Source: CAYOHP01 sp964403795 [NCBI: uncultured bacterium]
GTDB lineage: Bacteria > Muiribacteriota > UBA6191 > CAZXTJ01
Length of the DNA: 64,000 nucleotides
Direction: 5' to 3'
Assembly (NCBI GenBank): GCA_964403795.1
Contig: CAYOHP010000009.1
Location: 1 to 64,000, forward strand
The first letter of the stretch is position 1. Each line of letters opens with the position of its first letter. Positions 33,684 through 45,600 of the stretch are shown piece by piece. The notes under the pieces were generated by a model, which searched no databases, had not been told where the DNA came from, and worked only from the letters and a program-made list of their open reading frames with translations. The translations under genes and the position numbers were made by a program.

Positions 33684-36600
33684 TCAGGACTTCCGCCTGC
33701 GGGCGAGCGCGAGCAGGAACCCCACCACCCCGGCCAGGACCAGGAACCGGAGTCCGCCCCCGGACCCGGGTTTCGGCAGGGACGGCGAGCCGGTGGGCTG
33801 GCCGCCCACCCGCCCCGGATCCCCGGGCCCCCCGGAGGGTAGCGATCCCTTGTCACCGGCGAGGAAGCCTCCCGCCCCGGGACGCTCGAACCCGAGCTCC
33901 AGCTCGCCGCGCCGGTCTCCCTGGTCGGAGACGCCGACCTTGATCCGATGGGTTCCGGGGGCGATCGCGTCCTGGAAGCGGAGCACGGCCAGTCCCGAGG
34001 GGGGATCGAAGCGCAGCACCCCGGCCGCCACCGGCCTCCCGTCGAGGCTGGCCTCGATCCGCCCGGGTTCCAGACGACTCCCGGGATCCGCCAGCTCGAA
34101 GGCGAACACCGGTCGCGCCTCGACGATCCGGGTCCCGGAGGCCACCGGGTGGACCGCGGTCACGGTCGGCGGCACGTTGTCGAGGACGAAGCGCCATTGG
34201 CGGGTGGCCACGTTGCCGACCACGTCCTCGCCCCTCAAGGTCACGGCGTGCTCGCCCGGCGCCAGGGGGGCATCCAGCGGGAAGCGGACCTTGACCTCGG
34301 TAGGGTCGGCGGCATCGACGTGCGCCTCGGTGATCGGGAGACGCCGACCATCGAGGCGCAGGTCGATGCGGTTGGCGGCGCCCACCGCCACGCCGGTCCC
34401 CTTGTCGACCAGGGTCGCCCCGAGCACCGGCCGCTCGTCGAGGATCCTGGCCCCGGGGGGCGGCGAGAGGTCCCGGACCGACGGGGGCGTCCGTTCCGAG
34501 ACGACCACATAGGTGGTGACCCGATCGGCCGGGAAGATCACTTCCTTGCTGGTCGGGTCGAGGACCACGGCCTCGGGCGGGATCGGCTCCCACTTCCCCG
34601 GCTTGGCCCGCTCCCGGTCCTCGGGGATCCACTGGAGGACCCGCATCCGCTTCTTCAGGTACTCGGGATCGGAGGTCACCTCGGAGGTGGCCTCGGGGAG
34701 TCGCATGCGCAGCATCGGGAGCTTGGCGAGCTGGGTCAGGCCCGAGAGGTCGGCCTGGGTCGCCGAGGCCTTCATCATCATCGGCTCTTCCGGCGCCTGG
34801 TTCAGTTCCACCCGGATGGGGGCCGACACCAACTCGTACCCGAGCGGCAACGGCGCGGGAGCGAACGGCTCCCGGGCCTCGGGGGGCGAGTCGGCCTCCG
34901 GGAGCTTCTGGTAGCGGAGCAGGAACAGGCCGTCGAAGCCTTCCACCTTGCGCTCGTCCCCGGGACCCTTGGAGACCCTCACCTCCAGATCGGGCGGGAT
35001 GTCGATCGAGACCCTCTCGTCGGCGCTGGTGACGGTCCCGCCGGTCTCGGGGGGAACCCGCCGAACCCGAGGCAGCTCCACCCGGGTCTCGACCAGGTTC
35101 CCCTTGGGATCGGGCGAATGGACCACCACCTCGACGGTGCCGTCGAAGACCTCGAGCTTCTCCGGGAGCAGGAGGGCAGGCCTTCCCGTCCCCCGGAAGT
35201 CCGGCCGCACCGCCAGCTCCCCGGAACTCCCGCCCAGCTCGACCTTCCGCCGTTCCCCACCAGGGAAGCGGAGCTCGGCGGTGAGGCTGCCCGGCGGGAC
35301 GTCCTCGGGCAGCATCAGGAAGAAGTCGTCTCCCATCGGCACTGCCGTGATCTTCAACTCCGGCTTGATCGAATCCACGAACATCGAGACGCAGGGAGAG
35401 GGCGGCGACTCGTTCCCCGCCAGGTCCTCGGCGGTCGCCACGTAGTACCAGGTGCCGTCCCTGGGGGGTGCGTCGGCGAAGACCGATCGGAAGACGCCCT
35501 TCTGGATCGGCGCCCTGCCTGCGACGGAACGGATCGGGAAGAGATCGCGGTAGAGGTTCCAGCGCGCCGCCCTTTCGCCCTCGGGGACCTTGGCGGTGAG
35601 GACCGCGACTCCCAGGTTCTTGACCTCGATGTCCAGCCCCGGAGGAGCCTGGGGAGCGGAACGATCGACCGCGAACGTTCCACCGGTCGTGGAGTAGGCC
35701 TCCAGCACCCGCGGCGTGGGGAAGGACTCGTCGTCGAGGAACCACCGCCTCGCCTCGGCCATGACCCCACCGTAGTTGCCGGCCAGGTCCCTCGCCATGA
35801 CGCGGAGCTCCCCCGGGCCCTCGGCATGCCCGGGACCGATCCTCACGACTCCCTTGAAATCGCGACCCGACCCGGCCAGGGGGACCGCGACCCAATCCCC
35901 GCCCGCGATCCGGTAGGCCAGATCCGGAGGGGCGACGACCTCCTCGTCCAGCCTCACCTCCACCGGCCATTCCCCCGCCGGCAGCGGCGGGAGGGTCGGT
36001 TTCATGGTGACGGGGTCGGGAAGGAAGCGCCGGATCCTCGGGATGTCGACCTCCGCCTCCGGGAACGCGGTGTCGACCAGGAACCTCTCGCCTTCCCCGA
36101 CCGTGCGACCTTCGATCCCTTCCTTGCTCGTCCCCAGGAAGCTGAAGGCGGCCTCGCGCTCGTCGCCGCGTCCCGAGACCTCGACCCGGAAACTCCCTGC
36201 GAACCGGGTTCCGGTCCCGGACAGCGCGACCGGGATCCCGGCCTCGACGTACCGGGCCGCCTTGGCGTCGGTCGACACCCGGTACTCGAGGCGGGGCGGG
36301 GCCGACAGGGGTCGCGAGGTCTCGAGCTCGACCCGCACCTCTCCCGGGCCCACCCGGGTGGTCGGGACCGGTCCCGAGAACGCCGTGAAGAGACGGATCG
36401 AGGCCCGCGGCTCCCGGGCCGAGGACACCGCCTGGATCCAGGGAGCCGGTGCCGACCGGTTGCCGGCGAGGTCCCGGGACGCCACCGTGTAGCTCCAGTC
36501 CCCGTCCTCGGGAGGCAGGTCCACGAAGGCGTAGTCGTCGACGTTCTGCACCGTGATGACCAGCGTGTGGATCGGTTCCAGGCCCGCCGGGGAGTCCGGG

Positions 36601-39600
36601 ATCCGCCGGGCCCGGAAGATGTCGTAGCGGTGGGGGATCTCCACCGGCGAACCGTCGGCGGGCCGGGCAGGCGTGTTCCAGGCCAGTCCGACCGCACCTT
36701 CGCGGGCCTTGGGGTCGGTATGCCGACGGAGCCGCGAGGGCGGGAGTGGTGCGGTCCGGTCCACATGGAAGAGGGGTCCCCTCGCCACCTCGATGCCGAC
36801 CGTGCCGGAGACCGATCGCCCCGAGAACCGGAGCCCGTAGGTGCCTTCCGGCATGGTCGGGTCGACCTCGAGCCGGGTCTCCCATGACGCGGCCCGGCCA
36901 CGGAAGACCAGGGTCCGGGTCGAGCCGTCCTCGCCGTGCACCGTGACCGTGGGCGGCTCGACCAGGGGAAGGGTGGTCTCGAGGCGGAGCGGCCACGACC
37001 CATCGGTGAGCCAGATGTCAGGCTCCAGGAAGAACGACCCGATCGGGGCCACCCGGTCGTACTCGAGGCTAACCCAGCTCGAGGGCCGGCTCTCGTTCCA
37101 TGCGTCGTCGATCGCGGTCACGCACATCCACAGGCGGCCGTTCGCCTGCGGCGTCCCGTAGATCCGGGTGAACGGGATCGACTTCCCGAGCGACGTCAGT
37201 CCCTCGGTCGAGTCCCCGGGACCGGACCCGAGCCAGGCGTTGTAGACCAGCACCTTCCCCGGAGGAGGGTCCCAGGCCAGCTCGATCGACCCGTTCTCGA
37301 CGACCCGGGCCCGCAGGTTGACCGGGGGTTCCGGTGGATCGGCATCCACCTCCACCATCGCCCATCCGCTGGGGACTCCGGGGTTGCCGGCGAGGTCGAC
37401 CGCAGCCACCGAGTACCCGAAGCGTCCGGATCGGCCCGGCCGATCCTCCAGCGCCAGGACCCCTTCCACCTCACGCCATGGCTCGCCTTCCGCGGGAGCC
37501 TTCGGCTCGCCCTCCACCCGCCAGACCCGGAACCGACGTACCCCGCGATCCTCGCCCTCGACCGGATGCCAGGGCAGCGTCCACTCGATCCGGACCTTTC
37601 CCTCGGGCATCGAGACGGCCCGCACGGCCTGGGGAACCCGGGGAGGCATGGCATCCAGCAACGCATGCCTGCCCCGCGTCACGGCCTCGCCCTGGTTGCC
37701 CGCCTCATCCTGCATGCGGACCAGGAAGACGGCGTCCCGCTCGCTGCCGTCGTCAGCCACCTCCAGGACTCCCGTGAATCGACTCTTCGATTCCTCGGAG
37801 AGTGCCAGGGGGACCACCTTCGGTTCGCCTCCCGGTCCCGCACCCTGGACCTCGACCCGGGCCTCCGGGGGCTTCGCCAGCGGTTCGTCGCTCTCGATCA
37901 CGAAAGCCTGGAGACCGACACCGAGGATGGGCTTGTCGCGGCGCCGGGGGGCCCCCTCGAAGCGCACCGTGGCCGAGGGGCTCCGGGTATCGATCCGACA
38001 ATCCTCGCCCCCGGAGATCGCCCGCCCCGGCGTCCCATCCGAGCCCCGGGCTTCGAAGACCAGTCGGACCGGGCCGGAAGGTGCCGAGGACGGGACCTCG
38101 ATCCGTACCCGGAAGCCATCGCCGCTGGCGCTCACTTCGCCGGGGATCCGCCCGCCTCCCTCGACGAACTCCAGGGACAGGACGGGAAGACCCGAGATCG
38201 GACGGTCGACCCGAAGTCCCAGGATATGGGCTCCGGCACCGAGCACCCCCGAACCCGGCAGCTCGACCCGACCCGCCGGAGCCCGCCGGGTGAACGCGAC
38301 CTCCACAGGTTCCCCCGGCTCGGAGAGATGTCCGAGTCCATCGCGCGCCAGGAGCAGGAACCGGTAGTTGCCGTCCGCGACGGGTTCCAGGCGATGGCGG
38401 GTGATTCCGCTTCCCTGGACCAGGACCCGCTCCTCGGTGCGGCCGGGCTCGCGGACCCGGAGCTCGAAGCCCGCGACCTCGCCGGGAGCCGGTTCCCAGG
38501 AGACCGCCAGGCCCGCGGCATCCATCTCGACCTTGGGAGCTGCAGGTCGGTCCGGAGCCCGGCGGTCCGCCGTGGTGGTGGCCGCGGCCGAGGGCTCGGA
38601 TTCCCAGCCGGCCCGGTCCTGCGCCACCACCGTGTAGGTGTAGCGACCGTCCTCCGGGGGCGAGTCCACGAATCCGAGACCGGGATGTCCCTCGAGGATC
38701 GTGACCGTCCCTGTGCTCGCCTCCATGGGACCGGCCCGCAGGACCCGGTATCCGACGATGGGATCGGGGGTTCCGGCCCGACCCAGGGGAGCCGGTCGCC
38801 ACGAGAGCCGGACCTGTCCCCGCGGCATGGCGGCGGCCTCGACCCGAACCGGTGGGAGGGGAGGCGAGCGATCGACGTACAGCCGTGGCGGCTCGACCTC
38901 GGATCCCTCGTTGCCCGCCGCGTCGCGTATCCGGAGCGAGAGCAGGGCTTCCCCGTCCGGGCAGGTCGAAGGCGGAGTCACCGCGAAGGACCACGCCGGC
39001 GGGACGTCGGTCGTCTCCACCAGGGTGACCAGCTCGCTCTGGCCGCCGGGCCATCGCACGCCCAGACGCGGCGGGCCTGCCAGCACTTCGCTCGCGACCA
39101 GGCGACCACCGGTCTCCCGACCCGGGACCAGGATCCCCGGGGCCTCGAGGTGCAGCCTCGCCCTGGGTGCCTGGCCGTCGAGGAGGAAGCGATCGCCGGG
39201 GCGGAGGAGCCTTCCCACCAGCCCTCGCTTCCCGGGCGCCTCCATGGCGAACCGGATCTCGCCGTGCTCGAAGAACTCCCGGGGCTGGAAGCTCCCGTGG
39301 AAGCGGACCGGAGAGCTCGATTCGAGCCGGACCGGGACGGAGAGGCCGTCGGGGTAGACGGCCGCGAGCCGAGGCGTCGAGGCCGGGGCGGCGTCGAAAT
39401 CGAGGGTGACACGGGCGGCGCCGCGCAGGGGCAAGGGGGGATCGAAGCCGATCGTGGCGCTCGGGAGGTCCTCGGACAGGTCGACCCTCCGGTCCGCGGG
39501 CGAGGAACGGTTCCCGGCAGGGTCCTCGGCAACCACCCGATAGGTGAAGACCCCCGGCCCGGGAGGCACCTCCTCGATCCCCGGTACGTCGAGCCCGCGT

Positions 39601-42600
39601 GCCAGTGCGAACTCCGTGCCCCTGGAATCGAGGCGGGTCACGGTATACCGGGCACCGGTCTCACCGGACCATGAGATCCGCAGCTTCCCCTCTGCGACCG
39701 AATCGGCGAACCCGGAGGGAGGAGGTGGCGCCGTCCGGTCCGCGACGGCCTCCACCGGCTCCGAGGGATCCGAGGCACGCCCCGCCTCGTCCACGGCCCG
39801 GACCCGGTAGGAGTAGCGGCCGTCCCGGGTCGGTCGATGGACGAAGCTCCGGTCGGTCACCCCCGGAGCCAGCACCGTGGCCTTGGATCCGGCTTCTTCG
39901 ACCTCCACCCGGAAGCGCACCGGGGCCTGGGGGTCGGAGTCGCTGGCGGGTTCCCAGGCGAGTTCGATCGCGCCCTCCGGCAGGGACCGAGCGGTCACCC
40001 CGTGCGGTGGCGCAGGCGGACCCGGGGAGATCCAGAGGCGCCCTCCGGCCACCACACCGTCGAAGGCGCGTCCGGCCCGGTCCGCGTACCTGGCTCGCAG
40101 GATGAGCGGGCCCGAGGTCGCCCCGACCTCTACGGTCCCCCGGAAGCGGCGACCGCTGCCCGTGATCGCGACCGGGACCGCCACCGGGCGACCCGGGAAC
40201 TCGACCGTCACCTCCGGCATCGCGGGGAGATCCTCGCTCGCTTCCAGGATCAGGCCCAATCGTCCCCCCGGCGAGAGGCCCATCGTGCCTGCCGCTCGCG
40301 GCACCTCGACCAGAGGAGCGGGCTCCCAGACGGCGCGCAGCGCGGCGACCGGGGTCGTGGTGTCCACCGTGATCCGGCTCTGCCTCCCGAGCCTGCCCGC
40401 GTTCCCCGCCTCGTCCAGGTAGCGGAGACGGTACCCGTAGGTTCCGTCCTGCACCCGATCGAGCAGCCTCCGGGCGGGCGCGGCCACCCTGCCGACCGGC
40501 CCTCCGACCTCCCGGACGACCTCGGCGAGGACCGCATCCTGCGGCCAGACCGGGAGGTCGACCACGACCTGGCCCTCCCGGGTGACGCGCAATCCCGGGG
40601 CCGCGGGCTCCCCGTCGGGTGGTGTGGCATCGGCCTGCACCCTCGCCGTCGCCCTTCCGAGGGAACGGTTCCCGGCGGCATCGAAGGCTACGAGCTCGAG
40701 CTGCCAGTCGCCCTCGGCGGGCAGGGTCACGATCCCTTCCCGGACCTCGCCGGGGAACCTGGCGAGCTCCCTCGGTGCCGATTCCGGGAGCTCCGTCCCG
40801 GATCGTCCCCACACCGCGAAGGTGGCGATCGCGCCAGGGTCCACCGAGCGCCATGCCAGGAGCGCCGATCCCCGCGGCAGCGCGGTCGCGACCAGGTCGC
40901 GGGGCGCCTCGGGAGGATCGAGATCGACGACCACCGGTTGCCCGCTGACCACCCGGGTTGCCGCGCCGCGCGAGCTCCCCTCCCAGGTCCGGTACCGGAA
41001 CCTCCGAAGGCCCTCCCCCGGGGTTCCCTGGGCGGTCCTGGATCCGGAACCCGGATCGGGAGCCAAGGAGAGTTCCAACTCCGTGTCCGGCGGCAGGGGC
41101 TCCCGAGGGAGGATCACCACCGAACGCCCCGAGGGATCGGGCCGCGCCTCGAAAGGGAACGCCTTCCCTGGCACGCCCAGCCGTACCCGGGTCGCGATCA
41201 GGTCGGGATCCACCGGGGCGTCGAAGGCGAGGGAGAAGCGGGTCCGGGCGGTGAGGCCCGGCGTGCCGTCCGGCGGATGGATCCCGAGGAGTCGTGCCGG
41301 CGGCACGCCTCCGCCTTCCGGGAAACGGACAGCCACCCGATAGGGCCGCAACGAAGGCGTCCCTCCCACCTTGAGCACATAGTCCCCCGGCTCCAGCTCG
41401 GGTCCGGCCCACTCGTCGAATCCGGCCCCACCCAGGGTCTCGTTCCAGGATCCGATCGTGAGTGGGTGTCTCCACCCGAGGAGCGGCGCCAGCCGCTCCG
41501 GGGATCCGTCGGTGCTGCGCATGGAATCGACCCAGAGGCTACCCTTGCCCATGATCCTGGCCGCCACCACGGGATCGCCTCGGGCGCCCCGATGGATCAC
41601 GGCCAGCGGGGATCCTGGAGGAATCTCCAGGACCCGGTACGAAGGCAGGTCCTGGGCGCCGAGCGCATCCGGGATCCCGGCCAGCGGTGCGCCCGGCTCG
41701 GCCGGTCGGGTCGAGCGCTCGGCGCGGGTCCTCCATGCCGCACCCATGAACTGGGCCGACGCCTCGTCGGGTCCCGAGAGTTCGACTTCCCCGACCTGGA
41801 CCGTGGGATCGACCCCGGCCCCGAAGGAGACCCGGGCGAAGCGGGCCATCACCTCGGCGAAGGCGAATCGCTGCACGTCCTCCCCGGGTACCAGGGGCGC
41901 CTTCACCACCTGTCTCCAGGGTCCCTCGGCGCGATCGGCGGTCTCCAGACTCACGTCCGCAGGGATCAGGCGGGGATTGCCGGGATCGACCTGCACCATC
42001 GCCTGGGAGAGCCGGACCGGCACTCCCAGGTCCCAGGTGAAGACGTGGGGTGCCGGCGCGCCATGGGCCGAGGACCAGGCTCCGCTCATGTTCCCGGCCA
42101 GGGTCCGTCCGTCGTGGATCGACTCCCGGCTCCAGTTCCCGGTGTCGTGCTGGCTGGGGGAGTCCCCGATCAGCCGGGCGCCCCGCTGCGGGCTGTTCGC
42201 CGGAGGGTGCGGCCGGGCCGACGTCACCAACAGGCGACCGCCAGCCCGGATCCATGACTCGAGGCGCGTCATGACCGCGTCACGATCCAGTCCGAACTCC
42301 TTGGGGTCGCCGATGTGGTCCAGCACCACCGAGGAGAAGCGCTCCAGTTCGAGACCCAGGAGCAGGTCCGGGGTCGGCGCCGCGGGGTTCCACTCCCGTC
42401 GCTCCACCTGGACCCCCTCCAGGCTCGCCGGGGTCGGATGGTGGTACCAGGACGGAGCGGTACCGATCAGGTGGAGGACGCGGGTTTCCATCACCCCGAG
42501 CGGCGGCCTCCGACGGAGCGTCATCGACAGGTCCTGGTGCCGGTCCTCCGGCCGCAGCGAGATCTCGACCCGCCCCTTCTCCCCGGTACGGAAGCCGAAG

Positions 42601-45600
42601 AAATCCTCCTGCCCGGCGGGGTGCAGCAGGGCCCGGGTCTCCACACCGCTCGCCAGCCGGACGGGACGATCCCAGGCGTCGATCTCGAGGTCGGGTCCCG
42701 AGGGTCGACGATCGACCCCGATCCGATAGGGATCGATCGCGAAGTGCTTCGGGTTGGGGTCATGGACCTTGACGAGGTACTGGCCGGGAACCGCCAGGAA
42801 GACCCGGTCACCCTCGGGATGGCCCCTGGCCTGGCCGTGCAGGCCTTCCATGGTGGCGATCGGCTTGGTGCGATCACCCGGAGCGAAGACCTCGATCCGG
42901 GGCGAGAGGGGAGCCGGAGTCTCCATCCAGACGGAGAGCTCGCCCGGTTCGTCCATGGAGACCCGGAACCAGTCGACGTCGCCTTCCGGGAAGAGGCACC
43001 GCGTCAGGCCGGCCTCCTCGAGCAGGGGTTCGCTCCCCGGGACCGAGTCCGGCTCGTGGGAATCCGGGGAGGCGCGATGGACCAGATGGAGCCTCAAGGT
43101 CTTCGGCTCGGCGGGAGCACCCGGCCGCGGATCCGAGAAGGTCAGGATCACCCGGCTGGGGACCGCGATCGGGACGGCCAAGGTCTCGGCTCCACCCTCC
43201 CCGGCGCCCATGGTGGCGTCGGCGGTCCAGGTCGTGGCGGATCCGGCCGCCGCGTCGAGGGGGAAGACCTCCGCCATGACGCGAGGATCGAGACGCCGGG
43301 AGACGCCCGAGACGAAGACATCCAGGAGTCCGGGAGCGACCGCTTCGACCAGCCTCCGCGCCGTCACTCCCGGCCGGTCGAGGGGTACGTTCGTCACGGT
43401 TCCCGGCAGGACCCGCTCCGCCCCGACGGGCTCGAACGGGTCCGACCGGATCCGGATCGAGAGCGGGACCGCCAGGCCCTCGGCGGCGCGGAGGGTCAGA
43501 CAGTGTCGCCCTGCCTCGACGAGCGGGAGTTCCGCATGCAGTGCCTGACCATCGCCGCTCGCCTGCCAGTCGACGCGGGCCCCGTCGAACTCCAGGACGG
43601 TTGCCTCGATCCGTCCGGCCCCCGGCCTGGGTCTTGCCACCTGGCTCAGGAAGATCCGGCTCGGCCGATCCAGCTTCAGTGGGAGTGACCGGGCGTCCCC
43701 GATGCCTCCCAGGTGCAGGACCCGTTCGCCGGTGCCCGAGGCCAGGTCCAGCTCGGGACCCCTCTCGCAGCTCCGGACCTCCCGGTCCGCGGCACCCAGG
43801 ATCGCGGACCGGACCCTGAGCGACCGGCCTGCCTCCATCCCGGGCGCCGGCAGGATCCGAAGCAGCAGCCCTTCCGGCCCGAGGATCCTGCGGACTCCGA
43901 TCGCCGCTTGCGTCCTGCCGCGCTCCCGCTCGTCGAGGACCTCGCCCTCGGGCCGCCGGATCCAGACCCGGGGAGGCGGGCTCCCGGGAGTCCAGCCGTC
44001 CAGCAGAACCAGGCCGTCGCTGCCGGGAGTCCCCTCGACCCTGAGATCGAAGCTGGAATTCCCGGAGGGGGGGACGATCCTCCGATGCCCCCCCAGTGGA
44101 ACCACCACGGTGGCGACCGGCGTCGCTGCCACGGACTCCCCCGGTTCACCGGGAAGGAGCACGGCCGCGACCGGGAGACCTCCCCACCGGTCGTTGTTCT
44201 GATGGGAAGCATTCCACTCCCCGGCACCCCCAGGGCCGTCCCCGATGTCCACTTGGCTGGTCCCGGCCGGGACCTCCAGGACCCGGAACCAGGGGCCGGC
44301 CTCGCTCGCCTCGACACCACCGGGGCCGGCCGGGGTCGCCAGGATCGGGCGCGGATCGATCCATCCGTCGCGACCGACGACGGCCAAGGTCCCCGGCGAC
44401 TCCGCGACAACCTCCACCCGGGGACGGAATCCCGCGACCGGCCAGGCGAGATCGAGGACCGCGCGGCTCTCGAGTCGACCGCCACCGCCCGGATGGAACC
44501 GCGTCCGGACCTCGATCTCGGACTCCGAGTAGCGGTTGTCGTACTGGTGGCTGGCTGCCCACTCCCCAGGTCCCCGGCACCCGTCCCGGATCCTCAGGAG
44601 CACCTCGCCCGCGGCGGAGACACCCCGCGTCAGGTGCAGCACCCGGTTCTCGGGCGCGTCATGGGAGGCCAGCACCCGGGATCCGTCCTCTGAGAGGATC
44701 GCCGCTTCCAGCGAAACGCCATCCCCGGGCGCTCTCGCCTCGACCTCGAGGACTCCGGGACCGGGCACTCCCACCGCGAAGAAGTCCTGGTCACCTGCAG
44801 GGAAGATCCGGTGCCGCACGCTCTCGCCGGCCCGCAGGCGCCTGGGCGCCCCGGCCGAGTCAGGCTCGCCTGGGTCGGGGAGCGCCAGGAAGCGGGCCGA
44901 GATCCGGTACTTCCCGTCGTGGGCCGCGGTGTCGTGCTGGTGCGAAGCGACCCACTCCCCCTCTCCCTTGTTCCCGTCCCCGACCATGATCCGGTATCGG
45001 CCTGGAGCCTTCACCGGGAGGTCGACCGCGATCCCCATCCCCTCCGTGACCACGATCTCGTGGCCGACTCGGCCTTCCGGGTCCGTCACCACGAGACGCG
45101 GGGAGACCGGAGGGTCCATGCCGGAGAGCTCGATCTTGAGGACTCCGATGCCCGGCTCCGGCACGTCGAGTCCGTAGGTGTCCCTGTCGCCGACAGGCCA
45201 GATCCGTCCTTCGCCCACGCCCTCCGCGCCGAGCTTCCTTCCCGGGGGAGGAGTTCCCGCGTCCTCGGGCTCGCCGGGGTCGGACCTCGGAAGCAACCGG
45301 GCCCGGAGCCGATACGGTTCCACCCGGGACTGGTTGTCCCACTGGTGCGAGGCGTTCCACTCCCCCGATCCCGAGGGGCCGTCCCGGACCGCCAGGAACC
45401 AGGTCCCGGGCTCGGTGAGCGCGGCGGTGTACAGGAGGTCATGCCCGGCCGGTCGGACCAAGGTGGCGACCGCCTTGCCGGCGGCATCCTCGAGCACCAG
45501 GGCGGGGCCCAAGGGAGGGTCGATGCCGAGGAGCGCGAGCTGGAGCCAGCCCGGTTCGCCGATCTCGACCCGGTAGCGATCGGCGTCCCCGACCGGGAAG

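Noticed and set aside
33853-36996. Frames of about 1,000 codons on both strands within giant protein 1
   Set aside because: Shadow frames with extreme Arg/Gly/Pro content; the real frame carries the FN3/Ig repeats and the anchor tail.
41539-42255. Whether the amidotransferase-like and discoidin-like parts form a separate enzyme gene
   Set aside because: The frame is continuous with the rest of giant protein 1 and there is no internal start with a ribosome site.
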